A DNA stretch of 64,000 nt from Cocos nucifera. Taxonomy: Eukaryota; Streptophyta; Magnoliopsida; Arecales; Arecaceae. The DNA is taken from contig QRFJ01000776.1 in the NCBI GenBank assembly GCA_006176705.1, positions 248,001 through 312,000 of the forward strand, read 5' to 3'. The notes under the pieces are model-generated. The model made no database searches. It saw only the letters and a list, made by a program, of their open reading frames with translations, and was not told the DNA's origin. Within the stretch, counting starts at the first letter, position 1, and every line of letters begins with the position of its first letter. The position numbers and the translations under genes were made by a program. Shown piece by piece: positions 48,216 to 60,976 of this stretch.

Positions 48216-49030
48216 CTTATTCTTTAGGGTGGCCAATAAGTAGGGCAGTTTTGCTTCTAGTGGCCATCATTATTGCAATGGAAATATTTTTCTTTTGTCA
48301 GTGGCCTTCTTCTTCAGCTCTGCCCTTTTCTTCTTTTCTTCTTCCATCTTCTGCTTTTTCACAGACTTCTTCTTCTTTCTAAAAAACTTTCTCTTGGAAG
48401 AAGTCCATTCTATAGCAAGCACTAAGCCTTTAGAACCTTTCATGGATAGCTCAGCAGCGACCAGCATGTTCATAAGTTCGGCCAGAAAATTTTGAAGTTT
48501 ATGCATATGGTAGTTCATAATGAACTATCCATATGCATCAGTCAAGGATAATAGAATTATATCATTCTGTAAATCCTGGTCCAACTTCACTCTGAACTTC
48601 TCAAGCTCTTTCAAGTTCTTGATCATCATCAGATAATGATCTTGGACTGACTATCCATCGTGCATTTTAGCCTTGAATAGTCGTTTAGGGACTTGATACT
48701 TGGTTGCATAACTCTGTTCACCAAACATTTCTTGTAGGTGAGCTAACATTTGGTAGATAGTTTTGATATCTTCATGTTGGTGCTGAAGCTCATCAGACAT
48801 TGAGCCCAACATGTAGTATTTAGCCTTGTTATCTTCGTCCATTCACTTATCAAGAGACGCTCTCTATTCAGCGGATGGACGAGCTGGTAAGGTGGGAGGG
48901 TCTTGATCCAATACATGAGTTAACTTCTCAAAACCTAAAATGATTTTGAAGTTCCAGAGCCAATCCTTATAATTAGGTCTAGTTAGTCTATGGGTGTCCA
49001 GGATACGTGCTAGTGGGTTGGATGCAGATA
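48216..49030 (-). pseudogene. Element C gag remnant
   Basis: The start ATG has become ATA (near 49028), so no normal initiation. Open parts: 49049-48864, 48842-48651 (MLGSMSDELQHQHEDIK, QVPKRLFKAKM, where A has its opal stop) and 48518-48270. As in A, a one-base shift just before the zinc knuckle separates it from the gag frame. The knuckle itself reads YFHCNNDGH and then a stop. Confidence 0.85.
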
Positions 49031-50905
49031 TTTTCCTATAGAGAGTCAAAATTTCTAGTTAGATATTGTAATTAAGACTTAACCAATTTATTTAGAAATT
49101 TTATTTTTAAATAAATTAGCTCCCACTATTTTCTTGGATCCCTACACTCTCTTTGTAGAGATGAGAAAATCTTCACGATTAATAATTTCTAGTGGGTGGT
49201 GCGGTCCTACCAACTAACTCATCACCTCACCTAATAGTTATTGGTGACGGATTAGCCAGTGAGTGAATAACTCTTGTTCAATGATTCTCTAATCATGGTG
49301 CACCCAAACTTGGTCTCTAATTCATGAATCTCATCATGTCCAAAATATTGATCCACTTTTTCATTAAGTCAGATCCACCATTTGCACAGATTGAATTTCT
49401 AATTGAGTCTCTCACAATATCTAAAATATTGAGCTCAATCCATCCTCCAGCCTGTAGCATCCAATGTTTGATAGATATGGTTGTCTTTTCAGTGCAACTG
49501 AACCACTGTAACCAGTTGAGAACAATCAACTCCGGGAAGGGCCCGCACATCTACAATGGTGGAAGACTTTAGACTTAATCTTTTCTTAGGAAGATTTGAT
49601 TTAGGTCTCATTAAACTAGACTTGACATAGTCATAACCATTATGACTAACCTAGTGGCATGGATTAGCTCGGATTATTGACCACCTCAGATCAAGACTGA
49701 GCCAATAAATATGGCCAGGTAAGTGAGATCGATAGAAGGGATATGCCATTAACTCGACAAGAATACATTCGAGTCGAGTAGCTTCCAATTAAAAATCAGT
49801 CGATCATATCTGCTTACTTACCTTAGACACCAAATTATTGAGCCAAAATCAATCAGGTTAGCCTACAATCCAGACTCTAACCACTGAGCCTAATTAGATC
49901 TTAGCTTGATTGATCACTCATGTGACTCGATCTTGACCCAGACTTCATCCTATTAGGCTGGTCAATTTTAAGCATTGTTGATCCCATCTAACCAACTCTT
50001 GATTCGATTTGATTAACCGCTTAGACCTAATTGAGCTACCCAAGCCCGAACCTAATTTTATGAATATGTCTTAGATTTGAAATTTTTAATTTTAGACCTA
50101 ATTGCTATTTCATAATCTTAATTCTTAATTAAGTTTAGGATTCATAAATAAAATATTTAAATAAAATCCTAGGATTTCAGGATCTAGGATTTTGCAGAAA
50201 ATAAGTTCTTGATTTCTAATTAAGGATGAACGTGCAGCACCCCTACACATGATAAGAATATCCCTTCGAATGGAAGGAGAGGGCATTTAAACCCTACTTT
50301 ATTCTTATGACCAGACGGCCAAGGGGAATGCCTTAACCAGAAATATAAAAACTACAAAACTAGTTAGATCTACATCATATATCTCATATAAAAAAATTGA
50401 TCTAACTTTATACATATTTTGCATACATCTCATGTATCATATCATGCATATTTTCAGATCTAAATTATCTCATAATTATCTAAAAAATTAGATTTAAATT
50501 AATCATATCAAAATAAATTCTAATCTTGATAATTATGTAGAATTATTCTACAACTAGTCTAAACATGCATTCATCATATCTCATATGAACCAAAAATTAA
50601 ATAATTTTATTTACTATTTTTTAGATCTTATTATAATAATTATAATATCAAAAAATAATAAATAAATAGATCTAAAATTATAACTTAATCAAATTAATTA
50701 TGAACATGCAAGACTATGTATAGAATAATTCTATTTTATAGCTAGTCATGCATCTTATAAAACTTAGATCTAAATTATTTTATTTTAATTTTTTTAATTT
50801 TAGATCTAATCACATCTCATGTGATATCTAAAATTATCTAATTATTAGATTAAAATAAATTTAAATCAGATCTAAATAGTTTATTAGAACCTGACTCTGA
50901 TATCA
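49031..50905 (-). other. Element C leader and PBS
   Basis: PBS complement near 50895-50905 (CTCTGATATCA, two changes from consensus). Leader module arms AGGTAAGT (49717-49724) and ACTTACCT (49816-49823), an exact pair, plus the inner 7-bp stem ACTCGAC/GTCGAGT. The long hairpin is at about 50250-50312, with arms ATAAGAATA and TATTCTTAT. ORFs at 49317-49572 on both strands are shadows in this non-coding leader. Confidence 0.82.
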
Positions 50906-50907
50906 GT

Positions 50908-53147
50908 TAAAGAAAAAATTCTGATTTTTTGGATCAGATTTGTTCAGATCTGATTGAATCAAAAGAGATATTTTAAAAATTTTTCTTTTAAATCTAGATC
51001 AAATCTGAGATATCTCAGATCTAATTTTATAGATCTAACAAAATAAAATAAAAATAAATTAAATTTGATTTAATTTTGTATCTTTTATTGGATAATCAGA
51101 TTACCCTATGATGATCCTGCTAATTGCCTCCTCTACCAGTATCCACTCAAACTAGATCTGAAGATCTTCTCCTTCTTTATCACCTCTTCAAATATCAAAT
51201 CTGGATCTAATTTAGAGGATCTTCAAAACTTCTTTTGAAGATCTAGAATCGTCTCTTGCAGCAATGCTGCCTTCTTCCTTTCTCATCACCTTTCTCTTGC
51301 CTGGATCGCACCAAACTAGAGCCCAAATCTCCTTGGGTGTGGAGAGGAGAGAGAGAGCTAGAAGATGGTGTGGAGAAGGGAGAGGGGCAGCCTTGTGGCA
51401 TTGGCTATTAGAGATTTTTTTCAAGGCTTGACGCAAACAGGGTTTTTATCGACTCTATTGTGCCATGCAGTGCCACATCATCCCGACCAATCACATCGCT
51501 TCAAGCAATCAAATCTAAATTTGATTGGTGGGATGACATCATCTAATCCAATCAGATGAGAGCCCCCTCAAATCATCCTTAGGTGGTGCTAAGACTGGTC
51601 AAAGCTGAGTCTTATGGGCCTACCTAAGTTGATTCCAAGAAGCAACCTGGAGTCCAATCTGTATGGGACTCCAGGCATCCCTATCCATGGGCGCACGCCT
51701 CCCTAGGCATGCACCCCCTCCTTTCTAATTTTTAGCAAGGGGACAAGCCCCTATTTGCTCTCCTATGGGTGCATGATACATGGGCATATGTCTAAGTGTC
51801 AAAGGTCAACGTTTGACCAAAGTCAAAAGACAAGAATTAGCAGGTGACGAAAAATGGTAGGTGTTGTCTCAAATTTATCTTATAAATTAAGACAACCCTT
51901 TTCTAACCTGGACAAGCTCTAGTTAGACCAAGTGAAGGTACCTGAGTGAGCACAAACATATTTGGCTCAGTTGAGACAACTTTTAAAGATAGTAGAAGGA
52001 GAACATTAGGCTCAATCGTGTGCTAGCATGATTTTCTTGAACCTAATTGAATCTAATTCAAATCAATTGAACTGAGTTAGTCTAATTGATGATATCTAAA
52101 TCCAAACTCTTATTTGTGTGACTCAGTTAGATTCAGTTCTGTATGGTAATAGGATATGTCGTGATCTCTATTATCGACATCATCGAAATACCTTTCAATG
52201 GATCAGAACTTTTCTGATTCAGATAACTAAAATGATTGATCATCCAAATCATTCTAATTACTCCCAAAATCCACCAATGAAACCTAGCAGTATATGGTGA
52301 CAACCCATCAAAACTAAAAATGAACCTCTCGGTGCAGCTACCTGTGTGATTAAGTTCTTCTATCTTGAGCCCCGATCAGATTAGGGTTAAGGTGAACTCA
52401 TCAAACCCTAATTTCTATCATATGATTCAAGTCCGATGTGAAAATCTTAATAAAAACTCTTTCTATTATTTCACTCTACCATGGCCATGGGCTTATGGAC
52501 TTGATTCTCATGATCATCATAGGGTTGCTCCTCATCTACCGAGGTAGATAGATTTCCTCTTGGTGCAATCTAATTCCTATAATGAACATGTTATAGCCAA
52601 CATACACCTCAGGGTTCCAAATAGGTAGAAAATTGAGTTATGGTGTAGTCAAACTATAACACCTTCAAGGTGAACTACTGATGCACCTCAGATCAAAGAA
52701 CCAGATACACCACTATAGCTTTGAGTCAGTCATCGATGAGAAGGTAGAATTTCTTATGACTGCTCGAGATGGTCATGCTCAGTGCCCTCGTTCTCTAACA
52801 AGTATCTGTACTCTCATTCCGATGTCTCTACACCATAGACTCAAGACTCATCTACTATAAATAAGCGATTGTACATCAATCTTTCAGGTCAATCACCATC
52901 CTCATGATGATCCTACGGTCAGAAGCATTTTATGAGTTAATAATAAAAATTCATGTCTTAAATTTTCAACTCTTGAAAATATGAATTATCATTATCATTA
53001 ACTTAAGAAATATATCACAGATACTAAATACACATTTATGATATAAAATAATCCATTTTATTATTTATAGTCAAAATTATAATTTTGCCCCTAGAGGTGT
53101 ATTAAAGTGTCAGCCAATTCTAGCTTCTAGGGCATACATATCTAACA
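50908..53147 (-). repeat. Element C 5' LTR (2240 bp)
   Basis: Starts TAAAGAAAAAATTCTG (terminal TG mutated to TA) and ends GGGCATACATATCTAACA. It aligns with 42765-45055 with many transitions. The TATA position reads TTTTTATCG and is probably damaged. Confidence 0.92.
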
Positions 53148-53167
53148 AGAAATTGGATAGATAATGC
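53148..53167 (-). pseudogene. G1 RT start fragment
   Basis: AGAAATTGGATAGATAATGC continues the G1 RT across element C (the IYPISNSKWVSP-like start). AGAAA at its left is the C target-site duplicate. It is cut at 53168 by D5. Confidence 0.75.
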
Positions 53168-56063
53168 TGTTGGAAAATGTATCCTAAAGTCAATCATTTA
53201 AGTTGTAGATGGTTGAGCTGATTACAAATATACTTAAATTATTATAAAAAATAAAATTATTATTTTAACATTTTTATCATTTTTATGCATCTTCATGTAA
53301 TGAACTCTTTTGTGATGAAGTCCTTAGAACTATTTAGACTCGACAAAGGAGGATTTGTTGTTTAGTCCTTAAACTAGTTTGTGACCAAATGATATGTCGT
53401 TACCTAGGATGATAACGTATCGAGTGTAGGTCCTTATGTGCCATATATGTTGGTTGTCCACTTAACCAAGGAGTATATAGTACTGGTATGGCATGCAGGT
53501 GAAGTATAGGGGTACATTTTATTGAACGTGACCCAACTACGGAGCTCTCTGCTATCAAGAGTTGCTCGTGTAGGATATAGGTATAAGTGTCGCTTAGACC
53601 TGAGATCACCATGGTGACTTGCAAGAAACTCACTATACTTAGATACCGAACTATCTGAATTTCTAATTCAGTGATGGAAGGCTATTGGGTGTAGTCAAGT
53701 ACTTATGAAGTAGTGTGTGAGTCAAGATGGGATTGACCCCTCCAAGTATTGGAGTAAGTGGATCACTATATTTCAATTTAGCAAAACCTTGGTCGGATAG
53801 TCCATTCGATGGGCACTAAATTTGAAAATATACTGTAGATGATTTTTCAAGGTTGATAGTTAAATTCTAGGTCATCTTTTGAGCATTGAGGTCAAGGGGA
53901 TGAATTATATGGTAATCATATACTATAGGTTCATCAATGTTGCATTGTGACTATTCGATCTATCTGAATGTCGAGTACCATTGCTAGATGGTCATATCGA
54001 TTGGTATAGAAAAATTGGTTCCTAGACTTTCAACTTAGGGTTCGAACCTATGGGGTCACCCATAATAGGAGTTCCAACTTGGTCTTATGGCTGATCAAGA
54101 GTCTCAATGGTCTGAAATTCTATGGTCAAGAGTTCCACTGGACTTGGACTCTGTGATCAGGAGTCCCACTAGACGGGGACTCTGAGTCCTACTGGTTTAG
54201 GACTCTATGATTAAGAGTCCCACTAGATTGAAACTCTATCTTTATGGGTTCCACTAGATTGAGACTTTGAGTCCTACTTATCTAAAACTCTCTGATTAAG
54301 AGTCCCACTCATCTGGGACTCTATGATCGTGAGTTCTATTTGTTTGAAATATTGAGTTTAAGAGTCCCACTGGTTTGGGACTCTTCAAGAGTTTCATGTA
54401 AATAGGACTCTATTATCCAAACACCCACCTAATTGGGACTCTATATTTATTGGAGGATTAATTAGTAATTCGATTACTGATTAGCTTAATTTGATTGAGC
54501 GATAAGGATTCGATCAAATTTAATCGAATTGGATTCAATTGGATTTGACTCAATTAGGTTATGTGATGACCTAATCGCTATAGGAGATTCGACCCTGATT
54601 TAATCAGGTAATGGATCTAATTAATTTCTAATTTGATTAAAAGCTTATTAATTTTGGTTAAGCCTAATTTGGGTTTAACCTGGTCTAATTGGGTTTGGAA
54701 GATTGATTTGGTTGAAATCAATTTGGACCAGTTCAAAACAAGTTTGAACTTTGTATTCAATTTCTCCCTGCACCACACCTTTGACTTTTCCACTCCTTTT
54801 CCTCATGCAATTTTGGTTTTACATGAGTGTTTCCTCACCCAAAAGGACTTTGTGCACTCCCTTACTTTCTCCCTTTGACCTGGTCCAGGAGTTGGACTGG
54901 TTCAAATGCAATTAAATTTTGAATTCAATTGCAGGTGGTTTGAAATTTGAAAAGACCTTATCTCATTTCTTCTCCATGCCTCCTTTTGCTTTTAACACAC
55001 ATTTTTGTACATGGATCAGAGTGGGCGCATAGAAGGAGAGTCCTTTTGTGCATCAAACACCCTGGAGTGGTGTTGGGAAGGGATAATGTCTTCACTTGAA
55101 TTTTGAATTCAAGTGTTTTGTTGAAACCATCTAACCTCCCTCTTTTTATCCCATCTACACGTATTAAATACTAAATTGCACCCACTTAAAAAGAGCTTTT
55201 GAGGTGGGCATGCATGGGGATACATGAAGCATCTAAGAGGGGCATGGGAAGGTTTCTTAGAGAGAGAAAAATAGAGTGGGGTGCATCCATCTGGGGTGGA
55301 AAAGTCAAACCCTAGTTTCCTACACTAGATTTCTTTTCTTACGCTTTTCTTCTTTTATTTCTATTTGGATGCCCATTCAAATTATTTTTAGAGTGTGTGT
55401 ACAATAGATAGGAGAGTCCTTCTCCCATAAAAAATTGTTTCATAGGAAAATTCCAAGGAGAGAGGGCATGAGAGGGTTTTTAAGCATTAGGATTTTTGGG
55501 GTGTATGAAACCCTAGAATTAGGTTTCTGGATTCGAATGGAGAGATAGAGTACTGTGAGTGACCGATCACCACCGAACTTTAGAGACTACCTCATCATCC
55601 TCCAAAGCACACTATCTAATCTTCTAGAGTATCCAAGAGATCAGGAGAAAGATGATCGATTGGATCGATCGAGATTAGCCATCAAAGGCCCTAGTAAGGA
55701 GCTAGCACTTCGATAGAGCTGGTTAGAATCAGAAGCTCCGTGTGGACCAACAATAGAGGCTAGATGAGTGTGTGGCTATAGCACAATTTTAAAGCTTCTT
55801 TTGATGGATTCAAATCATGGAGATCAGCTATCTATACACAGGTATTGTGTTCTAAATACAAGTTGGTCAGCAAATACGATTTACTGATTGATCGCATTTA
55901 AATTTTCAATTACATATTAGCATGTCTAGATCCTAGTGTAGGATTATTGATTAGATCAATGCATGCCTAAATTAATTTTAGATTAATTTTTTTTCTTTCA
56001 CTAAAATAAAATTCAAAATTTTTTTTTGAAAAGCATGCCCTAAACCCTGCATGATTTCCAACA
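53168..56063 (+). repeat. D5 5' LTR (2896 bp)
   Basis: Starts TGTTGGAAAATGTATCC and ends GCATGATTTCCAACA, giving a clean TGTTGG/CCAACA terminal inverted repeat. Collinear with D1 (reverse), including the palindromic minisatellite at 54098-54425. ORFs at 53633-53400 and 54633-54878 are not recognisable proteins. Confidence 0.88.
54098..54425 (+). repeat. Palindromic minisatellite in the D5 LTR
   Basis: About ten imperfect units of 28-35 bp of the type GAGTCCCACTAGATTGGGAC followed by TCT and a short linker. The two halves of each unit are inverted repeats (GAGTCCCA/TGGGACTC). The equivalent D1 array is at 5565-5800. Confidence 0.85.
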
Positions 56064-57446
56064 ATGGTATTAGTACAAGAAATTGCTTGACATGCTTATA
56101 TGCTAATTAGAAAAATTGAATGCTAACACATATGATATATTTATGTATTAATTAAAATTATTTTAATTAATAAAATTAATAAATTAAAAATTAAACATGA
56201 ATATGTTAAATTAGATCTAATATGTGATTCATGCTTTAATTTTATTATGGTTTATTTTTTATTATGAAATTAGCAATAGGTTGTTGTTTATGAAATGAGC
56301 TGATCCATTTCTGAAATGAGTCAATTCATTTGGTGAACAAAAAATTAAAAACCTTTCAAAATTTTAAAAATGATTTTTGAAATACTGAATCCCAATCCAT
56401 CAGTCCAAAAAATTAATTAAAAGAATTAAGTGTTGTCTATAGGGTCTAGAATTATGAATTAAAGATTCTAAGATATTTGCATAAGTTGTGGGTTAATGGG
56501 TTAGATGAATTAGGTTCATTAATTAGATTAGACCTAAGATTAGTTAAGGAATAGATTAATCTAGAGTAATTGGTCAAATCTAACCAAATATTAAATTAGA
56601 TTAGGTCAAGGGTACTTTAGATTCAACTTTAATAGTTATAGTTGGACAAGTCCATGTCTTTAACTAGACCAAAATGGACTTGATTCATGGCTATGCGGTC
56701 TGACCCAAAATTACTAGATTGATCAAATTAAACCTAATTAATCGATTGGTGTCTAAGATAAGTTTAGCAGATAAGACCAGTGGTTTTTAATTAGGAGATA
56801 CTCACATTGATTCGATCTTTGACGAGTTAATGGCATATCTCTTCCACAGATATCACTTATCTGATCGATTAGGATTGATTAGATCACTTGGTGGTTTGAG
56901 CTGACCCATGTCACTAGGCATCAATTTGATTGATTTCAATTACTAAGACTGAATTAGATGCCTATGGATCCAAATTTGATCCTTATCCTCTTTTATTGAC
57001 TTGGTAAAGTTAGTGGGAGGATTTGACTTGGTGAAGTTAGTTAGAGAAAATTAGTCTGTATCCTTTCTATCCTTAAATCACATGTAACCTAAATCCTCTA
57101 AATTATTAGGTCCTTAAAATGATCAAGTTATGGCGATAATCGAGTCATAGCCTTCCATTAAGGTGAACAATAATGAGTCCAATTTGCTGGGTGGACATTG
57201 GAGGTGCCTTACATCTGGTGTTCATCTGAATATTGAAATTACTATCCATTATATGATGATTAGGTCGCACTCTCTTAATGGTGATCAAGTTGGTTAGAGC
57301 TTTCCTCGGGCTTGGTTATCATTGGTTTGACGCACTGAACTTGATCATGTTAATGGTTAGACCTAACCAGACCATTTCAAAGGAAGCCATAGCCTACTGA
57401 ATTGGCTTCTGGGGCAAAACCTAATTACTAAAAATTGTTTGGAGAA
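56064..57446 (+). mobile_element. D5 degenerate PBS and 5' leader
   Basis: The PBS reads TGGTATTAGTAC (56065-56076), changed from TGGTATCAGAGC at three positions. The leader module has arms AGATAAGT (56756-56763) and ACTTATCT (56855-56862), a perfect pair that differs from A and D1 on both sides. No ORF. It ends where S1 begins at 57447. Confidence 0.8.
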
Positions 57447-58766
57447 TGTTGCCCAGGTAGACAACCCAACAGTGGAGGTAAATTAGGTTTTCAAAAATTT
57501 AAAGTAGATATGTGCGATGAAAAAAATATTTGAAGCTTATGTGAATAAGATGAGAGAGCAAATAAAAGACACACACAATAGCACACACATAAATAAGAGA
57601 ATTTTATAGTAGTTCAGTGCACTTCCAGCACCTACGTCCACTCCTCAAGCAAGACTCTTGAAAATTCTACTATAATCCTGTAAGATTATAGTCGGATAGT
57701 TTTTTCGGACTCACTATCCAAAAATGTAGTTGGTTTTTCCTTTAGGTTCACCAACCACAATCCATACAAAGATCAGACAAATTAAACTGAGATAAACAAT
57801 GGGAAGAAAAATCCCAAAATTCAAGTTCCAACCCCTACTGAAACCAAGTACACAGAAAGGGAAAGAAAGAATTTACAACAAAGAATGCCCTTTTGAATGA
57901 GCAGAAAGGTTGTCGTTGTAGCTTGTTGGAAGCCTCCTTGAATGCTTGGAGTTATTGCACTTGAGGGCTTTTCAATACTTAAGAGAACTGTTTGATTGGA
58001 GATTTGTGTATTCGTTGAAAAATAGGGCATGTGTTCCTTTCTCTCATTTCTCTTAGATCTTTTGAAAATACATTTTCTTACTTTTATATCTGGTGGATTT
58101 CCTTTTTTTTGGTGATGATTGGAGTTTAGAAAAAGTAAAATCCAATCGTTGGAAAGCAACAACTAGCCATTGGAGCCGAGAAAATATGATCTGGAATGCC
58201 CCATCAAAAAGCTATCGCCACGTCTAAAGACCTCTTAGATTATCTAGAGATGTCTTGCCAGATTTTGAGGGTTCTCGATTTGATCAGGAGACCTCTCACC
58301 TTCAGTTACTCGAAAAATAGCTTTCTGAAAAAATTGAATCACCTAAGATCGAGAGCTCTCAGTTTTGAACGAGATGTCTCATCGAAAATGCGAGACCTCT
58401 CGAGAATCTTGCGAGACCTCTTACTCTTAGAGTGCAGAAACTATATTTCTATCTTCTAAGATTAAAAGCTCTCGAGATTTACTCGAGACCTCTTGAAATC
58501 ATGCCAAAAGCTCATCTAGATGTGCTAGTCCTCACGAGAGCTCTTGAAAAAAATTTGAGATGTCTCAAAAACTATTCCAAGGCTATTTTGATGAACTTTT
58601 TGCACGAATCAAGAAGATTTGATTTTCATTTAAATTGAACTTCATGTTATTCTTATTTTGGTCAAAGAGCTCTCTTTCTTCTAACATTTGTACACTTAAA
58701 ATAAAATATATTAGTAATCATTTGCTTTAATATTTGGTCATCATCAAAATCATTTAGAAGGCCAAC
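57447..58766 (-). repeat. S1 3' LTR (SIRE/Maximus-like copia, 1320 bp)
   Basis: Bounded by TGTTGCCCAGG (57447) and GAAGGCCAACA (58766), so on the minus strand it is TGTTGGCC...GGGCAACA. The next bases on its inner side, AGAGAGAGATTG on the minus strand preceded by ATCATCATCAAAA, are the typical polypurine region of SIRE/Maximus elements. Between 58240 and 58600 it holds many copies of GAGACCTCT, GAGCTCTC and GATGTCTC-type half-palindromes. ORFs at 58162-57821, 58196-58459 and 58432-58638 fall in this LTR and are not genes. Confidence 0.78.
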
Positions 58767-58850
58767 AATCTCTCTCTTTTTGATGATGATAAAATATTAA
58801 GCAATATGATATAATTATTTAATGAATGATGTGCCGCTCGAATAGCTTTT
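58767..58850 (-). other. S1 polypurine tract and 3' untranslated end
   Basis: Adjacent to the LTR: AAAAAGAGAGAGATTG on the minus strand, with TTTTATCATCATC upstream. AT-rich and non-coding. It is interrupted at about 58850 by G2 and apparently resumes at 60977. Confidence 0.6.
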
Positions 58851-59096
58851 TGTCATCATTTTGACACCATATCCAATCCTAAATTAATGTCATTAGATTC
58901 TTCAACTGCCATGATGCTTTCTTGTTGTAGTCTTTTGATTGTTCTCTTAATTTTTGGATCAAAAGGTACTAATTCACTATGTCCAGCACGTGTCATGCAC
59001 CAAACATAAACCTAAAAATAAAGTAAGAATAAAAATTAAAAATAAAATTCTAAAGTAAAGAAAGAATCAAAATTTTAATATTATTTTAGACACAAT
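58850..59096 (-). pseudogene. G2 gypsy gag start and short leader
   Basis: On the minus strand about 59005-58850 reads with GHSELVPFDPKIKRTIKRL followed by QQESIMAVEES, resembling the conserved gag N-terminus of plant Athila/Tat-like gypsy elements (HSE.GPFDPEIERT.RR type, from memory of the family). About 90 bp of leader separates it from the PBS. Only about 50 codons remain, and the rest of the element is missing. Confidence 0.55.
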
Positions 59097-59112
59097 CCCG
59101 ACAACGATGCCA
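59097..59112 (-). other. G2 primer-binding site
   Basis: On the minus strand TGGCATCGTTGTCGGG, close to the TGGCGCCGTTGCCGGGG site common in plant non-chromovirus gypsy elements. It lies six bases inside the LTR end. Confidence 0.75.
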
Positions 59113-59118
59113 AAAATT

Positions 59119-60976
59119 TGATGCGTGCTAATCTATCACTATAGCAAGTGCACTAGTCGATCAAGTAATAAAGTGTATGAGTAGAGTATCATCCCTAGAG
59201 GATTGAAAAATAAGTACTAAAAATACTCTTTCCTAAGTTTTATTTAAAAAATTAATTTATGGGAATTAAAAAAAATAAGAAGAAATAAAAAAATAAATTA
59301 ATAAATTGCAAGAAAATAGGGAGTGTATAATTTTTAGGGTTTTAAACTTAAGAGCAATAAGTTACTAAGTCAATTGGTTCACCAACTCAATTAATATAAT
59401 ATTCAAGTAATCATGCAAATTAGATTAATTTTATTTCATGTGATGGTGGAGTCTCCTAGATTATTCACTATCTTTTGGTCCAGGCATAGTAAAACTATCA
59501 ATATTTATTAACTATCCTTTGGTCAAAGCATAATTTAAATAAATATTGATGCATAAAGTTTTGTGAAACACTCTAATTAAAATACGCTGCATCGAAAGCA
59601 TACTAAAATTTCTGCATGTATATAAATTCTAATTTGATTCATGATAAAAGGTATATAAATCAAGAAGCATCGACATAAACGTACTTGGTCCATATCATCT
59701 ATGTCCATCAGATCAATTAGAAGATGGTCAGTAATCTAAAAGTATTAAGAAAAGATTTAAATACTCATGAAAAAAATTTAAATCTAAGATCAAATCATAC
59801 TGAATATTATATCAAAAGAGTGGTTACGCCTTAGCCTCAGTAAAAGAAAATTTAGTTCATGGTAAAAGGATCAAAAACAATAATTAAAATAAAAAGTATG
59901 TAAAAATCTAAACAAAAATTTGTTTATTACTGAAATTAATCGTCCGTTGCTCTTGGCGTGGAGAACTTGATGAAGAATAAGAGAGCTGCTTGCTTTATAT
60001 ACTGGTCATCGGAAGAAGAAAAGAAGAAGAAAGAAAGAAAAACAAACTAAAAGCTCCTTCTTCTTTATTTTCCACTCTTTATTTCTCTCCTTCTTCTCTC
60101 TAGCTCTCTCTATTCCCTTGTTTATTCTTTTTTCCCAAACTCTCTTTTGGCTATAGGGGATTAAATAGACTTTTGAAGGAGAGTGTTGGTTGAAATCATA
60201 TAGGAAACAGGTTCAAGACTCCTAAAACAAGTCAAAGCCTGGATAATTCTGGCCTTCAGATCAGCATCAAATTGCTCCAAAATCACCCAAAAACCCCTTA
60301 AAATCTCCTAAATCTAGTTGAATTTCACCATGACCGTTCGATCTCCTTTGATGATTAACTTTCGACCGTTGGATTGTGCAGAAGGAAGCTCCTGTAGCTT
60401 ATTTAAAATTGGAATCCATCCTGACTATTGGATCAGCACCGAGAGGAAGATCAGCCATCCGTCAGTGCAAAAATCTCGACCATTGGATCAAATCCTAGTG
60501 AACAATAGCTGCCGATCTCGCCCTAGGCCTGGGAAGATTGGTTGTGTGATAGGTTCACTGTGGATCATCGAATTTGTCAGCGAATTAGCACGCGCCGCTC
60601 TGTGTGAAATTTCCATCGTGCCCCTGGCTAGAGTACTATTTTGGTCTACTATATGCTGCAAAAAATCCTGATGTTAGCGATGCATCAGCGATTGATTTAG
60701 TGGGTGATCGGGCCGAGCCAATTTTTTGGACTGGTTTGAACTAGACCGACTGGCTCTTTTTTATTTTATTTTAATTTTTTTTCTTTGAAATTTAATTTTA
60801 AGCTCAATTTAACTCCATTTTTCTTGAAATTTATTTTATTTGAACCAAAAAATTCAGATCTTCACATTAGTGGCCTTCTTTCCTCCATAAAATTAATAAA
60901 AGTATCAATTTTTTAAAAATAAGAATAATTATTTTATAATTTAAAACTTTAACTAGTGTATTTTTAGCTCATATCA
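59119..60976 (-). repeat. G2 5' LTR (1858 bp)
   Basis: Plus-strand start TGATGCGTGCTAATC, end TTTAGCTCATATCA. Terminal TG/CA and overall layout resemble the G1 LTR (TATAAT-rich start, then CGACCGTTGGATTG-type text, then an AT-rich end) but the sequences are clearly different families. The ORF at 60318-60671 is LTR sequence. Confidence 0.72.

Larger units (their letters stand above)
42765..53147 (-). mobile_element. Complete but decayed Ty1/copia element C (family A, 10,383 bp)
   Basis: 3' LTR 42765-45055, pol and gag 45068-49030, leader, PBS about 50895-50905, 5' LTR 50908-53147. AGAAA flanks both ends (42760-42764 and 53148-53152). Joining the flanks across the element restores the G1 RT order, confirming the insertion site. 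Older than A: the LTRs differ clearly from each other and the PBS has two changes. Confidence 0.95.
27352..53167 (-). mobile_element. Ty3/gypsy element G1, partial, carrying nested elements B and C
   Basis: Read on the minus strand: RT start (53167-53148), element C, rest of RT, RNase H, integrase, 3' spacer, polypurine tract (about 39110-39101), 3' LTR (39100-39099, then after element B 29174-27352). Integrase follows RNase H, which is the gypsy order. The integrase tail shows no chromodomain and the MSPFQLVFRKSCHLLVELEH motif resembles the Athila/Tat group. Protease, gag and the 5' LTR are absent: the element is cut at 53168 by LTR D5. Confidence 0.85.

Noticed and set aside
23440..56063. 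D4 and D5 LTRs as the pair belonging to one element
   Set aside because: Both are followed by a PBS-like site and a leader, so both are 5' LTRs. D5 also has the minisatellite that D4 lacks.
58196..58638. Two overlapping plus-strand ORFs inside the S1 LTR
   Set aside because: Sequence is low-complexity half-palindromes inside a bounded LTR. No protein similarity recognised.
27352..60976. G1 (27352-53167) and G2 (58850-60976) as the two ends of one gypsy element
   Set aside because: Both are minus strand and in the right order, but the LTR sequences (27352-29174 and 59119-60976) are clearly different families, not two LTRs of one insertion.
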